The notes below the pieces were generated by a model. It saw only the letters and a list, made by a program, of their open reading frames with translations. It did no database searches and was not told the origin of the DNA. Source: Cucumis sativus (taxonomy: Eukaryota > Streptophyta > Magnoliopsida > Cucurbitales > Cucurbitaceae). From it: a DNA stretch of 64,000 bases. The DNA lies in assembly GCF_000004075.3 (NCBI RefSeq), contig NC_026658.2, positions 992,001-1,056,000 on the forward strand, in the 5' to 3' direction. The position numbers and the translations under genes are program-made. Positions 1 to 10,606 of the stretch are shown one piece after another. Every line of letters begins with the position of its first letter. Position 1 is the first letter of the stretch.

Positions 1-780
1 TACAACATGCATAGCATAGATGAAAGACCATACACATATACATGATTAAGTTGTCAATTTAATCTACTTAGTATGCTCATTATCTTAATTTATGAGGATG
101 AATCACATGCAATAACTTTGTCTAATTTGACAAAAAAATCACAAAGAAACATAATTATATGAACATAAAGCAAGCCAAATATGTAGAGATATATGTTAAA
201 AGAATAAAGCTTAGAATCCTCTGACCTAAAGCTAAAATGGAGGGAGACTAAGATAAAATCCCTCTAACCTAAAGAATAAAACTCTTCATTTTAACTTCAT
301 CTTATTGGCTTGTTTTGCATATGGGAATGGAGGTACCACGAATGAAAGCCAATCTTCTTCAACTTTAGCTCTCAAATACATTCACATTTGCTCCTCATCT
401 CACAACTTATTCGTACAACTTTTGAAAATGGTGACCATATTCAACCTCCCGTGGGGATCCACCATAATTTTCTCTTCTACTATTTTTAAAGAACAACCAA
501 AACTTCTACTATTGCTGTTTGGTCTCTCAAATACCTGAATAATAAGGCTGCAAATGAGACCCAAAATGAGTTAATAAGAACCCTAAAGAAGTTGAGAAAA
601 CCTAATTAGCTGAAATTTTGTTTATTTTTTTAAAAGGAAAAAGGGGGTTCCCAATTCCCATCAGATTATTTGTTAAAGAAATAAAATTGCTCTCCCGAGT
701 CGTTTCGGTTGGGAATTTGTACACAGCTGGAATATTTGAATTTTAAAATTACTAATAAAAAAAGAGAGATAGAGTCAGAC
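1..780. other. Intergenic DNA, no gene recognised
   Basis: AT-rich sequence with only short open frames that show no domain, no codon bias and no recognisable splice structure. It lies upstream of the kinase gene and probably includes its distal promoter. No repeat family was recognised. Confidence 0.5.
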
Positions 781-1144
781 ATGGAGGCGTGAAGAAGACT
801 ATTGGGGGGGGGACGACGCCATTTCTCTCTCTTTCTCTTCAAAACGCTCTCAATCGCCTCTCTCTTCTCAGACAAAGCCCAACATTCGTCCAACTTCCTC
901 TCTTTTTTTTTTTTTTTTTCAACTTTTTTACACACCCAAAATCAAAACCCAATCAAACCAAACCAAACCCATTCCCTTTCTCTTCTTTTTTTCAAATGTT
1001 TGTTTCTTCCTCCATCCCTTTACGCTTCGCATCTCTCTCTTCTTCTTTCTGTAACATATAGTTAACTCTGTGTAAGCTAATTAAGCAACACCCACCTTTG
1101 TTTTTTTCTACACATTAACTTCCCTCTGATTTGCCTCTGTTTTC
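781..1144 (+). promoter_or_regulatory. Pyrimidine-rich promoter/leader of the PTI1-like kinase gene
   Basis: This stretch is dominated by CT and T runs (about 822-850 and 898-920), as is common in plant core promoters and 5' leaders. A run of G lies near 804-812. An ATG at 995 opens a 22-codon upstream frame that closes at 1061, before the kinase start at 1145; if the leader begins upstream of it, it is a uORF. The transcription start cannot be placed from sequence alone. Confidence 0.4.
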
Positions 1145-3997
1145 ATGGCCTTTCGCCCCTTCTCCTGCTGTGGAATTGGTTTGGATCGGTACGTTTGGAC
1201 TAACTCACTTTAACTCTTTTGATTTACTTCGTTTATGTATTTGGTTTTATGTTTTCCTCTCTCGGTTGTCCTTCTTACTTCTTTTTCTCTGCCCCCTTTT
1301 GGTTTTCTGAAGGATTTAGCTTCTGGGTTGGGCTTGATATCTTTTGTTTTCTGTAAATCTTTTGAGTATTGTATTTGGGTTGTTCCAATTCTTAGCCCGG
1401 GTCTGACTTTGAATTTGTGAGATATTGTTTGAACTTCAAACGGGACTTTTACCGAGCAGTTTGCGGGCCTGGTGTCTTTGGAGGGAAGAGAGATGGGTTT
1501 TGGATGTAGAAGTTGAATTTTGGATGACATAAGAATTTTTCGTGAACTCTACTTCTTTTTGTTGATCTGATTCTAATACTGCGTTATGATCCTTACTCAA
1601 ATGATGGAAAAATTTTGCAACTTTCTGGGAGGTTTGTTTTTGTTTGTTGACTGTTCTATTCTGCAGGAAAGAAAGAGGGAAGAAACAGCAAACATGGAGG
1701 GTCTTTTCGTTGAAAGAATTACACTCGGCTACAAATAATTTTAATTATGATAACAAGCTTGGAGAAGGAGGATTTGGTAGCGTTTACTGGGGACAGCTGT
1801 GGGATGGATCACAAGTAATCAATGCGTTAGCTTTTCTTAATTTTCAAACTCTAGTAATTATTTTCTTAATGATGATTAAAGGATGCCTAACTTATCATAG
1901 TTTATCTTATCAATTGATGTGACATAGATTTATTAAGATTTGGTATATTATTCTTCAACGTGTTTCAAGGAAACTATGCCACCATTCTTGGTTAGAGTCA
2001 TTTTAGCTCCATTTAATTACGTGTTTTATTAGCTGTAAACTACAAGTAAGCTGATGAAGTTAAGATCTTTCCTGTGGCGAATAAACTACTGAATGTACTA
2101 CAATCTTTTGAGTTCAAGAGTGAAAGTTTACACTTCCTTGAAACTTCATGTATCATGTGAAAATTTTGAAGTGTTAATCACATGATTGTGAAAGGACGGT
2201 GACCAGGGCTGTTTGGTATGGCTTTTATCATTAAGATTCTTCTCTTGTTCTGTTTAGCTACCTTAACATGCCAGCAGAATGTTCCGATTTACAAGAATGT
2301 CTAAAAACCATTCGAAGCTTTTCATATTGAATTGTTATAAACCCAAACAAAATCACTGCCCTATGATCTATGAACTATTCTTTCATATTCCACAGAAAAT
2401 GTATTGTATTTAGTAATAATAGCTGACTATTGTAAACTTGATCTGATCTGATGGTCTTCATGGAAGTGTTTACATGGTTAAATGGTAGTATATAAGGAAA
2501 TGTGCTCACTTCCGTCTCTGGCCAATTTGGAATTTTTGGGGGCTACGTGCAGAAGGGTTGCGAGATTTGGGCGAATGCCAATATAAAGGGTAACCACCCA
2601 TGGTTAGCCTAGTGTCATTAAGGTCCATGAAAATAACAAAGGGCTTATAGAAATTGGGTTAAAGTATGGTGATAAGTGACCACCTACCTAGGATTTGATA
2701 TCCTACAAGTTTCTTTGGAAAACAAATGTAGTAGTATTAGAGGATTCTCAGAAGTCGAGGTACGTGGAAGTCAACTCTTCACACAATTTGAAAAAAATAA
2801 GAATAATTTAGCATTCCTAAAGATTTGAATTTTAGATTTGTTGAGGCTAGGATTGACAATATATTGTAGCTTCAGCGCTTTAAGGAGTTAATACCATGTC
2901 AGAACTTTGAGTTTTGGTCTCATCTGAACATATTAATGTTATTTGTAATTTTGAATCTCAGAAACAGCAACCTATTCTGAAATCTAAACGGAATGTTTTT
3001 GCAGATTGCAGTTAAGAGGTTGAAGGTCTGGAGCAACAAGGCAGACATGGAATTCTCTGTGGAAGTTGAGATACTGGCCCGAGTTAGGCACAAGAATCTT
3101 TTAAGTTTACGTGGTTACTGTGCTGAAGGGCAAGAGCGCTTGATCGTGTATGACTACATGCCCAATCTAAGTCTACTCTCCCATCTACATGGACATCACT
3201 CATCGGAATGTCACCTTGATTGGAAACGTCGTATGAAAATCGCTATTGGGTCTGCCGAGGGAATTGCGTAAGTAAACACATCTTTATTTCATCTTGGCAT
3301 TCTCTTACGCATTTTGATCACTCTGAATTTTGTTTGGTTCAGTTATCTTCACCATCAAGCAACCCCACATATCATTCATCGAGACATCAAAGCTAGCAAT
3401 GTTTTGCTGGATCCTGACTTCCAAGCTCGTGTAGCTGACTTCGGATTTGCAAAACTCATCCCCGATGGGGCAACACATGTAACTACAAGAGTCAAGGGCA
3501 CACTCGGATACCTTGCTCCTGAATATGCCATGTTAGGTAAGGCATCAGAGAGTTGTGATGTATACAGCTTTGGCATTCTCCTGCTTGAGCTTTCCACCGG
3601 CAAGAAGCCTCTTGAGAAATTAAGTGCAACAATGAAACGCACAATCATAGATTGGGCACTACCGATTGTAGTTGAGAAAAATTTCGAGGAGCTTGCAGAC
3701 CCAAAGCTAAATGGAGACTACAATGCAGAAGAGCTAAAGAGAGTCATCCTCGTTGCGCTCTGTTGTTCCCATGCACGACCAGAGAAACGACCAACCATGC
3801 TCGAGGTGGTTGAACTACTAAAAGGAGAATCAAAAGAAAAGCTAGCGAAATTAGAAGGCGATGAACTGTTCAAGAGCCATCAAGTAGCTAAACAAACTAC
3901 AGAAACACAAGCTGGTGAAGATAGCTCAGACTTCATATCAGAAGAACAGGATTCAAAAGAGAAGGTGAAAGAGAATTCAACACAAAACCCCACATGA
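1145..3997 (+). CDS. PTI1-like receptor-like cytoplasmic protein kinase (At3g15890 type)
   Basis: Four exons, 1145-1188, 1667-1814, 3005-3267 and 3343-3997, join in phase to a 369-residue protein. All introns are GT..AG. The protein is a complete kinase. The glycine loop LGEGGFGSVY lies at about 46-55, the ATP-binding lysine in IAVKRL is K68, the catalytic loop HRDIKASN has D166, and DFG is at 184-186 with APE following. The Arg before the catalytic Asp makes it an RD kinase. There is no signal peptide or membrane segment, so it is cytoplasmic. The N-terminus MAFRPFSCCGIGLDR lacks Gly2, so N-myristoylation is excluded. The Cys pair C8-C9 could be S-acylated to hold it at the plasma membrane (inference). 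N-terminus and length match the Arabidopsis protein At3g15890 as I recall it. The family relays signals from surface receptors; the partner is unknown. The acidic, Ser/Glu-rich tail after about 320 is variable in the family. Confidence 0.92.
2585..2775 (+). repeat. tRNA-derived SINE-like copy in kinase intron 2
   Basis: The segment carries the block CCACCCATGGTTAGCCTAG near its start and CCACCTACCTAGGAT plus TCCTACAAGTTTC further in. It ends near a GTCGAGGTACGTGGAAG-like block. This order matches a SINE-like repeat seen in many rosid genomes (recalled, not searched). The copy is diverged and its exact ends are uncertain. It sits inside the 1.19-kb intron 1815-3004 and does not disturb the splice sites. 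Confidence 0.6.
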
Positions 3998-5077
3998 GAA
4001 TAGTAAGTCTACTAGCTTAGAAAGAAGTTTCAGACAGCTTTCTGTTTTTTCTTTTTTTCTTTTATCATTTTTATCTTGGGAAGTTGTGGGTTGGTTAATA
4101 CAGTAGTTCTCAAGTTTCATGTTAGCTCTGGCTGTCCTTTACAAAAGCATGTCAGGGTGGTAATGGCTTATTGATTCTCAAGCATTGTTTTATGAGTGCA
4201 GCTGAGATTGTATGATTTGTGGTTCCCTTTTTAGACTCTTTTTTTGGGGGTTCCATTTTATGTTTGGATATATATTTATATATATACACATATTGTAAGT
4301 GGCTTCAAACTGTATCCAACCTGGTGGTTCTCCTCTTTGGATGTATAGACTATTTTTTTGTTTTGTTTTCATTTTGTTGTTTTAGTAGGAGTGACAAGAT
4401 TCTTTACACCAACTAGTGTCTTTTTTTCCTTTTTCTAATTGCACTATAAAATTGTTTAGGTGCTTTGGTTAGTCCCCACTGGCAAAAGGAGCAGATAAAA
4501 GATAGGTATGGACAAGAAGAGAGAGTACTATTAAAATGATTATAACTTTAGATGAAATTTAAACATATTACAGGGGTTGTTATCAATCAACTTTATAATT
4601 TCCATCACTCATCTCCACTCATTTATTAAAATTAGTTAATGATTATGAAAGTGATATTAGGAAGGTTAGATCATAGAAAACGTCGTTTAACTTTGTCATT
4701 TGTTCTAAGAATAGTTCGTGTTTTTAAAGTTGCAATAATATCTTTAAATTATTAAAAAAAATGTTAAAGAATATTTTAACATCAGTTTCGAATGAGAATT
4801 CTTAATCCTAATTTTTAAAAACTCAAATTTTCAAAAATCTTAATAATATAAAGAGTTTCTAAAAGCTTTCTTGTTCAAATCAAATCAAGAATGAGAGATT
4901 CTGTTCATTATCGTTTAAATCATTATTAGTTGCTTTTACTAGTAATGAACGATTAAGAATATAAGAGAGATTTTATAAAAAAATTAGGATAAAAAAGATG
5001 TACTTGAAAATAGAATGGAATGTGAGATTTAAGTCGAAATTTGAACTTTAAATAATATTCTAAAAAATAAAATATTA

Positions 5078-5437
5078 TTTTTAAATATAGCAAAATAAAT
5101 TAAAATATTTATAAAATAATAACAAAGTTTTCAAGATATTGCATTAACAATTATTGATAGAGACTTTTATCGTTATAATTTGAAATGTTAGTATAAATAT
5201 TTTTCACTAGTATGTCATTTACAATCACTTTTCTAATAATAAGAACAACAAAGTTATGGTAAATGGTAAAGTTCATCGCTAATAAATTCTTATGATTTAT
5301 CCGTGATAAACTTATCTCTAATAGACTCTAATGATCTATTAGTGATAGATCAATATTTGCAACATAGTTCATGATCTAATAGACTCTTATGATCTATCAG
5401 TGCTGTATTTTGATAAATTTTGCTATATTTGCAATTT
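5078..5437. mobile_element. MITE-like inverted-repeat element, copy 1
   Basis: The left end carries AAATATAGCAAAATAAATTA and the right end its near reverse complement, ending ATTTTGCTATATTTGC. The interior has repeated GATCTATTAGTGATAGA-like units near 5330-5400. Structure (inverted ends, no coding capacity, about 0.36 kb) fits a non-autonomous DNA transposon. The superfamily cannot be assigned because target-site duplications are not clear. Confidence 0.55.
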
Positions 5438-7174
5438 TTTCATGATATTGTTAAGGACCATTGATCAAATTTTTATATTTTTTAATTTATTTTCTAAAAC
5501 TGTCTTTTAATTTAAAAAGAATAAATTAGACAGAGTCGTGTCACGATTTGAGTCATTCAATTGATTTGATTATGTTCTCACACGATTAGTCTATATGTGT
5601 CATGTCGTTACTACATAAGATTTGTCTTTTAAATCTTCTCGCCGCAATTTTTTATTTGAAAAAACATTAATTTAAACTATAAATTTTGGGGTTTGTATCA
5701 ATTCAAAACATAAACTTTCGTTAGTGTATCAATTTAAACTTACAATTAAGACTTAGATCGATATAAGTTGAAAAGGTTTAAAGGTATAAATTATGGATAT
5801 TTGTCCTTTTTTTTTTTATTAGAATGAGTTGGAATTGTGTTTTTGAGTTCTATTATCAAAGTAGAAAATGCTTAAGAATACCGAGAACGTTGGATCACAT
5901 TTAGCATAAAGAAAGACATTTAAAAAAAAATCGGTAAATAAATATATAATTGTAATAATGAAAACATATCATTGTGATTAAATTCATAAATATATATATA
6001 GAAGTGTTGGATTTAGATACTTCTCATATAGGATTGGTTTTCCCTTTGACACTATTGGGGTTGAGGCATGGAAGCAACATATGCCCCATGCCAAATCCAA
6101 ATTCTTTTGGGTTTTAGCCCATATCGACTTGATCCTCCCAATGCCCCCTTTGGAATTGTTCTACTTTAGTTTGTAATTTAATAATTAACTCAATTTCAAG
6201 ATTAACTTTTTAAAGGTTTATGAGGTCCAATGCAGTTTGGCTAAACCAATATGGAGAGATCAGGGTGCTGCTAGTCACAATTCCTTACTACCTACGAACC
6301 TTATTTATCCTTACATGATCAGAATGGGTTGTAATTCTCAAATATAATCCGATTGTGAATTGTAGTTAATTTGGATAAAAGATTACCTAAATTTTAACTT
6401 AATGAGTTTTATTTGTTCTAATGTTATTTATCACAATCCATGTAGTTCATAGAAAATATTGATGTGTATTTAAACACACCTAGCCATCTTTTTCAATTTT
6501 CATCTCGCCAAAATGATCGATATTTTTTTTTTCGAAATATGTTTAAGTGGGAAGATGATGAGTGCATCTTGGATGTATCAAGAATATTTCTTTTATATGT
6601 ATAACATTAGGTTTGGTTTTCCAAACTAAAATGAAATTTAGTGTTACTATAGTACAATTTCATATTTTATGGATTAATGACAATCAGCTTGAGATGTAAT
6701 TGGATTGTTAAAATTATAAATTTTGCAAAACTTTCTACTGCTTTTACCTCTATTTCTGAGGGTCAAGCAGTACCTATGACAGGTAGGTAGTAAAAATGTC
6801 AAAAGTGAAAAAAATCGGTTGTAACAGTAATAATATTGACAATTGTAACGTTAACATTAATTTTCAAGGACAATCGAATTGAATACAATCAACTCATCAA
6901 TCGGATTACGTTATTTCATTACAGATTTGGATGTAAACCCCATGTGTCAGTACAATTGCATAAGGCACAAGTAAACAACTGAAAATGTAATTAAATTAGA
7001 GAATTTTATTTTATTCTTGTTGATCTATTATGTTTCAGCCACCGGGGTAAATGTGACCTAATTGTTTTTCGTTAATTCCCTTTTAGTTTTTATTCTTATT
7101 CTTTCAATTATTACTATTCCTACTAGTTTAAACGAGTTTTTATCACTTGTTTTGAAAGACAATGAGAAAATTGT

Positions 7175-7360
7175 TTAAAATATTTATAATTATAGCAAAA
7201 ATATAATTGTCTATCTTAGACTACTACTATACGTGTCTATTAGTTACATCATGTTAGATACAAATAGTATTCTATCGCATTATATTACAAATAAGCTGTG
7301 ATATTTTTCTATATTTATAAATATTTTGATTAATTTCGCTATATTTGAAAATATTCTTGT
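7175..7360. mobile_element. MITE-like inverted-repeat element, copy 2
   Basis: The left end reads ATTTATAATTATAGCAAAAA and the right side holds ATTTCGCTATATTTG as the inverted counterpart. The interior includes GTCTATTAG and TCTATCGCAT, similar to copy 1. It is a shorter, diverged member of the same family. The ends are approximate. Confidence 0.45.
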
Positions 7361-8107
7361 TTTTAGTCCATTTATTTTATTAGATGATTAATATCTTTAC
7401 TATTCAAATATAGATTATTTGTTCGATCACTTTGATTGATATGATTTATTTTTTTTGTGTGCAGAAAATAACTCCTAGGTTAAAGGATTTTGATTTGGGG
7501 TACCTTTAGTGATTTAAAAAATTTGATCATGTTATGCTAAATTACATATAATTATGCTTTTGCTATATATTTTCCAATATATAACAGTGACAGTAGGGTA
7601 ACCCCATAATATCATGCATGCTTTGCTACACACGAAGGTAACATACACCAATATAAAGTCAAAATTGGAAGCTTAAAGAAAGCACATAATTGTGTTTGTG
7701 AGATAGAGATAGAGATTCAACATATAGCAAACAAGGCCAAAGCAGCTGTGCCGTTTGGAATTTATAATTTGATCAATTTCTCCTAATAAATAAGTATATA
7801 TATAGAGAGAGAGATCGATGTATAAAAAACATTACAAATAAATTAAGTATACTACCTACACCCTCAAATTCCCATATTATCATCAATATATTCACTTTCT
7901 GCATAGTAGAAACTGATGATAAAAAAACTATATTTTTTATAAACACTTCTGCTATATTAACATTTCTTCAAGAGTCGTTATACCATAGCAGTCGATACTT
8001 AGCTTTGACAAAGAAAATTTAGGATAAATTGTGTTGTCATAGGTACTAAAAGTTAAAATCTAAATTGTTACACTTCTCAAAATATTGAGACTAAAATTAT
8101 GTTAGGT

Positions 8108-8216
8108 TTTTAGTGGTGGAGAGATGGAGAGCATATAGGGGTTTTCTATATATATTCAACTAGATATTAAAATTTCCTTTTAATCTTAGTGGTTGAGAGA
8201 TGGAAAGCATATAGAT
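8108..8216 (+). repeat. Diverged direct repeat (GAGAGATGGA-AGCATATAG)
   Basis: Two blocks reading roughly TTAGTGGTGGAGAGATGGAG and TTAGTGGTTGAGAGATGGAA, each followed by AGCATATAG, lie about 75 bases apart. This is a local duplication with no coding content. Confidence 0.5.
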
Positions 8217-8269
8217 AAGTGCATCCTAATCATTACTCTAATTTAAAATATGTACGAAAGTCATGCACA

Positions 8270-8375
8270 TACAAAATAATTGTCAAAAAATTTCATGTTT
8301 CACTTTAAAAAAAAATATATCTATACGTACTAAATTCATGTTTCACATAAAAAAAATATCTATAAGTACTAAATC
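8270..8375 (+). repeat. Local tandem duplication, about 50-bp unit
   Basis: The motif TTCATGTTTCAC, followed by an A run, ATATCTATA and GTACTAAAT, occurs twice in succession. The two units differ by small changes. Confidence 0.55.
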
Positions 8376-8712
8376 TATTTGTAAGTACCATCAACATCAT
8401 TTAGAATCCAATAGCAATAGTAGCCATAAAACATTGTTTATAAGCAAAATTTAGGAAGATAGTACATAATTCAAAAAGTAAAATAAAAAATATTCCAATA
8501 CACATTTAATCACCAAAATAAACTAATAACAAAAGTAATCAACTTCCAAACAAATATAGCTTTTTTTTCTAAAATTTGTCCATGATTAGACACGTGCATT
8601 TCTCGTAAAGATGTGAGATGTTGATTAAAATACACTTAAATATTCTTTAAATAATTACAAATTTCGAGTTTCACTTATCTTTGTACACTCTCACTCAAGT
8701 ACTCAATAGTGG

Positions 8713-8790
8713 TAAACTTTTCTTTATTTAAAAAACGTATAAAACTTTTCTTTATTTAAAAAACAAACTTTTCTTTATTTAAAAAACTTA
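8713..8790 (+). repeat. Three tandem copies of an AAACTTTTCTTTATTTAAAA unit
   Basis: The unit AAACTTTTCTTTATTTAAAA occurs three times, with a longer spacer between the first and second copies. It lies about 250-320 bases upstream of the ERF start, so it may fall in that gene's promoter region; no function is shown. Confidence 0.75.
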
Positions 8791-9036
8791 TAGTTCTTTT
8801 AGTAATTAAAGAAATATATGCATCAAGAAAGATGTAGACTGATCAGTTGCACTCAAATATATTAATCATATATAATTAAAAAAAAAAAAAAAGCAAAAGG
8901 CAAAAGGAAAGAATGGTAATTAAAATGATGATTTGGTAGGGGCATGCAGAGGGGGATGGAAAGGGCAAAGAGAAAAACATTGCTATATATTTGCACTATT
9001 ATTCTCTGATTTGTGTGTATATTTAACTTTAGTAAA

Positions 9037-10015
9037 ATGGGAAGACCTCAACAACGCTATAGAGGAGTCCGTCAAAGGCATTGGGGCTCTTGGGTCTCTG
9101 AGATTCGTCATCCTATACTGTATGCTGCATCTCTCTCTCCCTCTCTCTCACACATATTAAAATCACTTTCTCCATAATCACTTCATTTTGTGTCACAATT
9201 TCATATTCATCAGTTGGGTTATTCTTATGATATATATGTAGAAAATTTTGTTTTAGCTTCTCAACAGTTTGTGACTCGTTTTCTATATTTAAAGAACCAC
9301 AGTTTTCTTTCTATGAAAAAATATACTTCTTTAATACTGTTATTTCTTTGATAATCGAAGAAGATGGTAGAGACAAGTGCAGATTTGGATGGACTAAGTA
9401 TTGTTCTATGTATATATTAAATATTTGAATAGGTTGAAAAACATGATGAATGTAACGTAAGATAAGATGTATCCAAATAATATTTTTGAAATAAAACTGA
9501 ATCTGTTTGAAACAAAATTAATGTTAAAATTATTATTGAATTGTAAACGAATCAGGAAGACAAGGATATGGCTGGGAACTTTCGAAACGGCCGAAGACGC
9601 CGCCAGAGCATATGACGAAGCAGCCACGATTATGTGTTGTACTCCCAACAATCTCTCTACCAATCACAGCGCATCACATCATCCCTCGTCGGCACCGCTC
9701 TCGTCCAAGCTTCTAACTCCGACATCGATCGAGAAGTTGCAAAGATGTCGAATGGCTTCCCTCCAAATGACCAAAGCCCAATTCGCCGTCCGGAAATCCG
9801 CCGACCCAACTCAAAGCCCGGCCACCAAACTCGACGGCGGTCACTGGCCAGAGAAAGCGGCCAGATGGGTCCCGAGCCGGGAGGTTGAGGAGGTGCGCCG
9901 GCTTGAAGATGAGCACGTGGAGCAAATGATTCAAGAGTTGCTTGATCTTGGGTCCTTTGAGTTTTGCCCTAATAATAATAATAATCATCATCATTTTGGT
10001 TCTACAAATAATTAG
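9037..10015 (+). CDS. ERF003: AP2/ERF transcription factor, ERF003-like
   Basis: Two exons, 9037-9119 and 9556-10015, join in phase to 180 residues. The single intron falls inside the AP2 domain just after HPI, at the place typical of the group V (SHINE/ERF003) ERFs. The AP2 core runs from [19 protein letters not shown] (8-26) through [19 protein letters not shown] (31-49). The start [10 protein letters not shown], the block RMASLQMTK and the tail [14 protein letters not shown] resemble Arabidopsis At5g25190 (ERF003/ESE3) as I recall it. It should be a nuclear DNA-binding regulator of GCC/DRE-like promoter sites. After AAT(52) the usual end of the AP2 domain, with a TNFP-type motif, is absent and replaced by Cys/Ser/His-rich sequence. 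Exon 2 has a distinctly GC-richer second half. The gene symbol is by similarity only. Confidence 0.85.
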
Positions 10016-10489
10016 ATTACATTATTTGTGAAATAAATTCGATGCTCTTTTTCTTTTTAATTCGAGTTCAATCACATTAACAAAATCAAATATTTAACCT
10101 CTTATTGGAAGGTGAAAATTGAACAATACTACTTTACTTAAAAGTATATTAAATTCTTTTATAGATAAATTACAATTAAACGTAGCACTTTAAAAGTTAA
10201 AATAATCACAAAAAAAATTCTTATACTAGTACTTTATTTTGATATTTATTTACTTAACACTACTTTTATAATATTCTTTCCATGCCATAGGCGTTACTTA
10301 AGTAATAATAGTTGATAGGAAATCACTATACAATATATCAAATATCACTCTACATAATGTGTTAACATTTAAGTAGAAAATTCTTAGTTCATACAATTTT
10401 TTAAGAAAGAACATCAATAAAAAAGAGTCAAAAGAAAGAATTGTTTTATTTGACAAGTACATGATCCGGCTACAACCTTGGATCATGTG

Positions 10490-10606
10490 AAGGGAAAAAA
10501 AGTAAAAGAAGGAAAACTATGAAAAGAAGTTTAAGAGAATAGAGAAAGAGGAGAATAAAACGAAAAAGGAAAAAGGAAAAAGAAAAAGAAAGAAAGACAA
10601 AATTAA
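10490..10606 (+). repeat. Homopurine (A/G) tract
   Basis: Over 100 bases are almost entirely A and G on the + strand, built of GAAAA and GGAAAAA-like units. It lies about 0.5 kb downstream of the ERF stop codon. It is low-complexity DNA. Confidence 0.7.

Larger units (their letters stand above)
3998..9036. other. Intergenic DNA between kinase and ERF genes
   Basis: About 5 kb of AT-rich DNA. The first few hundred bases are the kinase 3' UTR. Further on are two MITE-like elements and three short direct or tandem duplications, listed separately. No other gene structure was seen on either strand; the open frames present are short and composition-driven. The last part, about 8880-9036, is the ERF promoter/leader. 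Confidence 0.6.

Noticed and set aside
305-538. 77-codon open frame on the + strand near the window start
   Set aside because: No domain, no conserved motif, no plausible promoter or splice context; such frames arise by chance in this composition.
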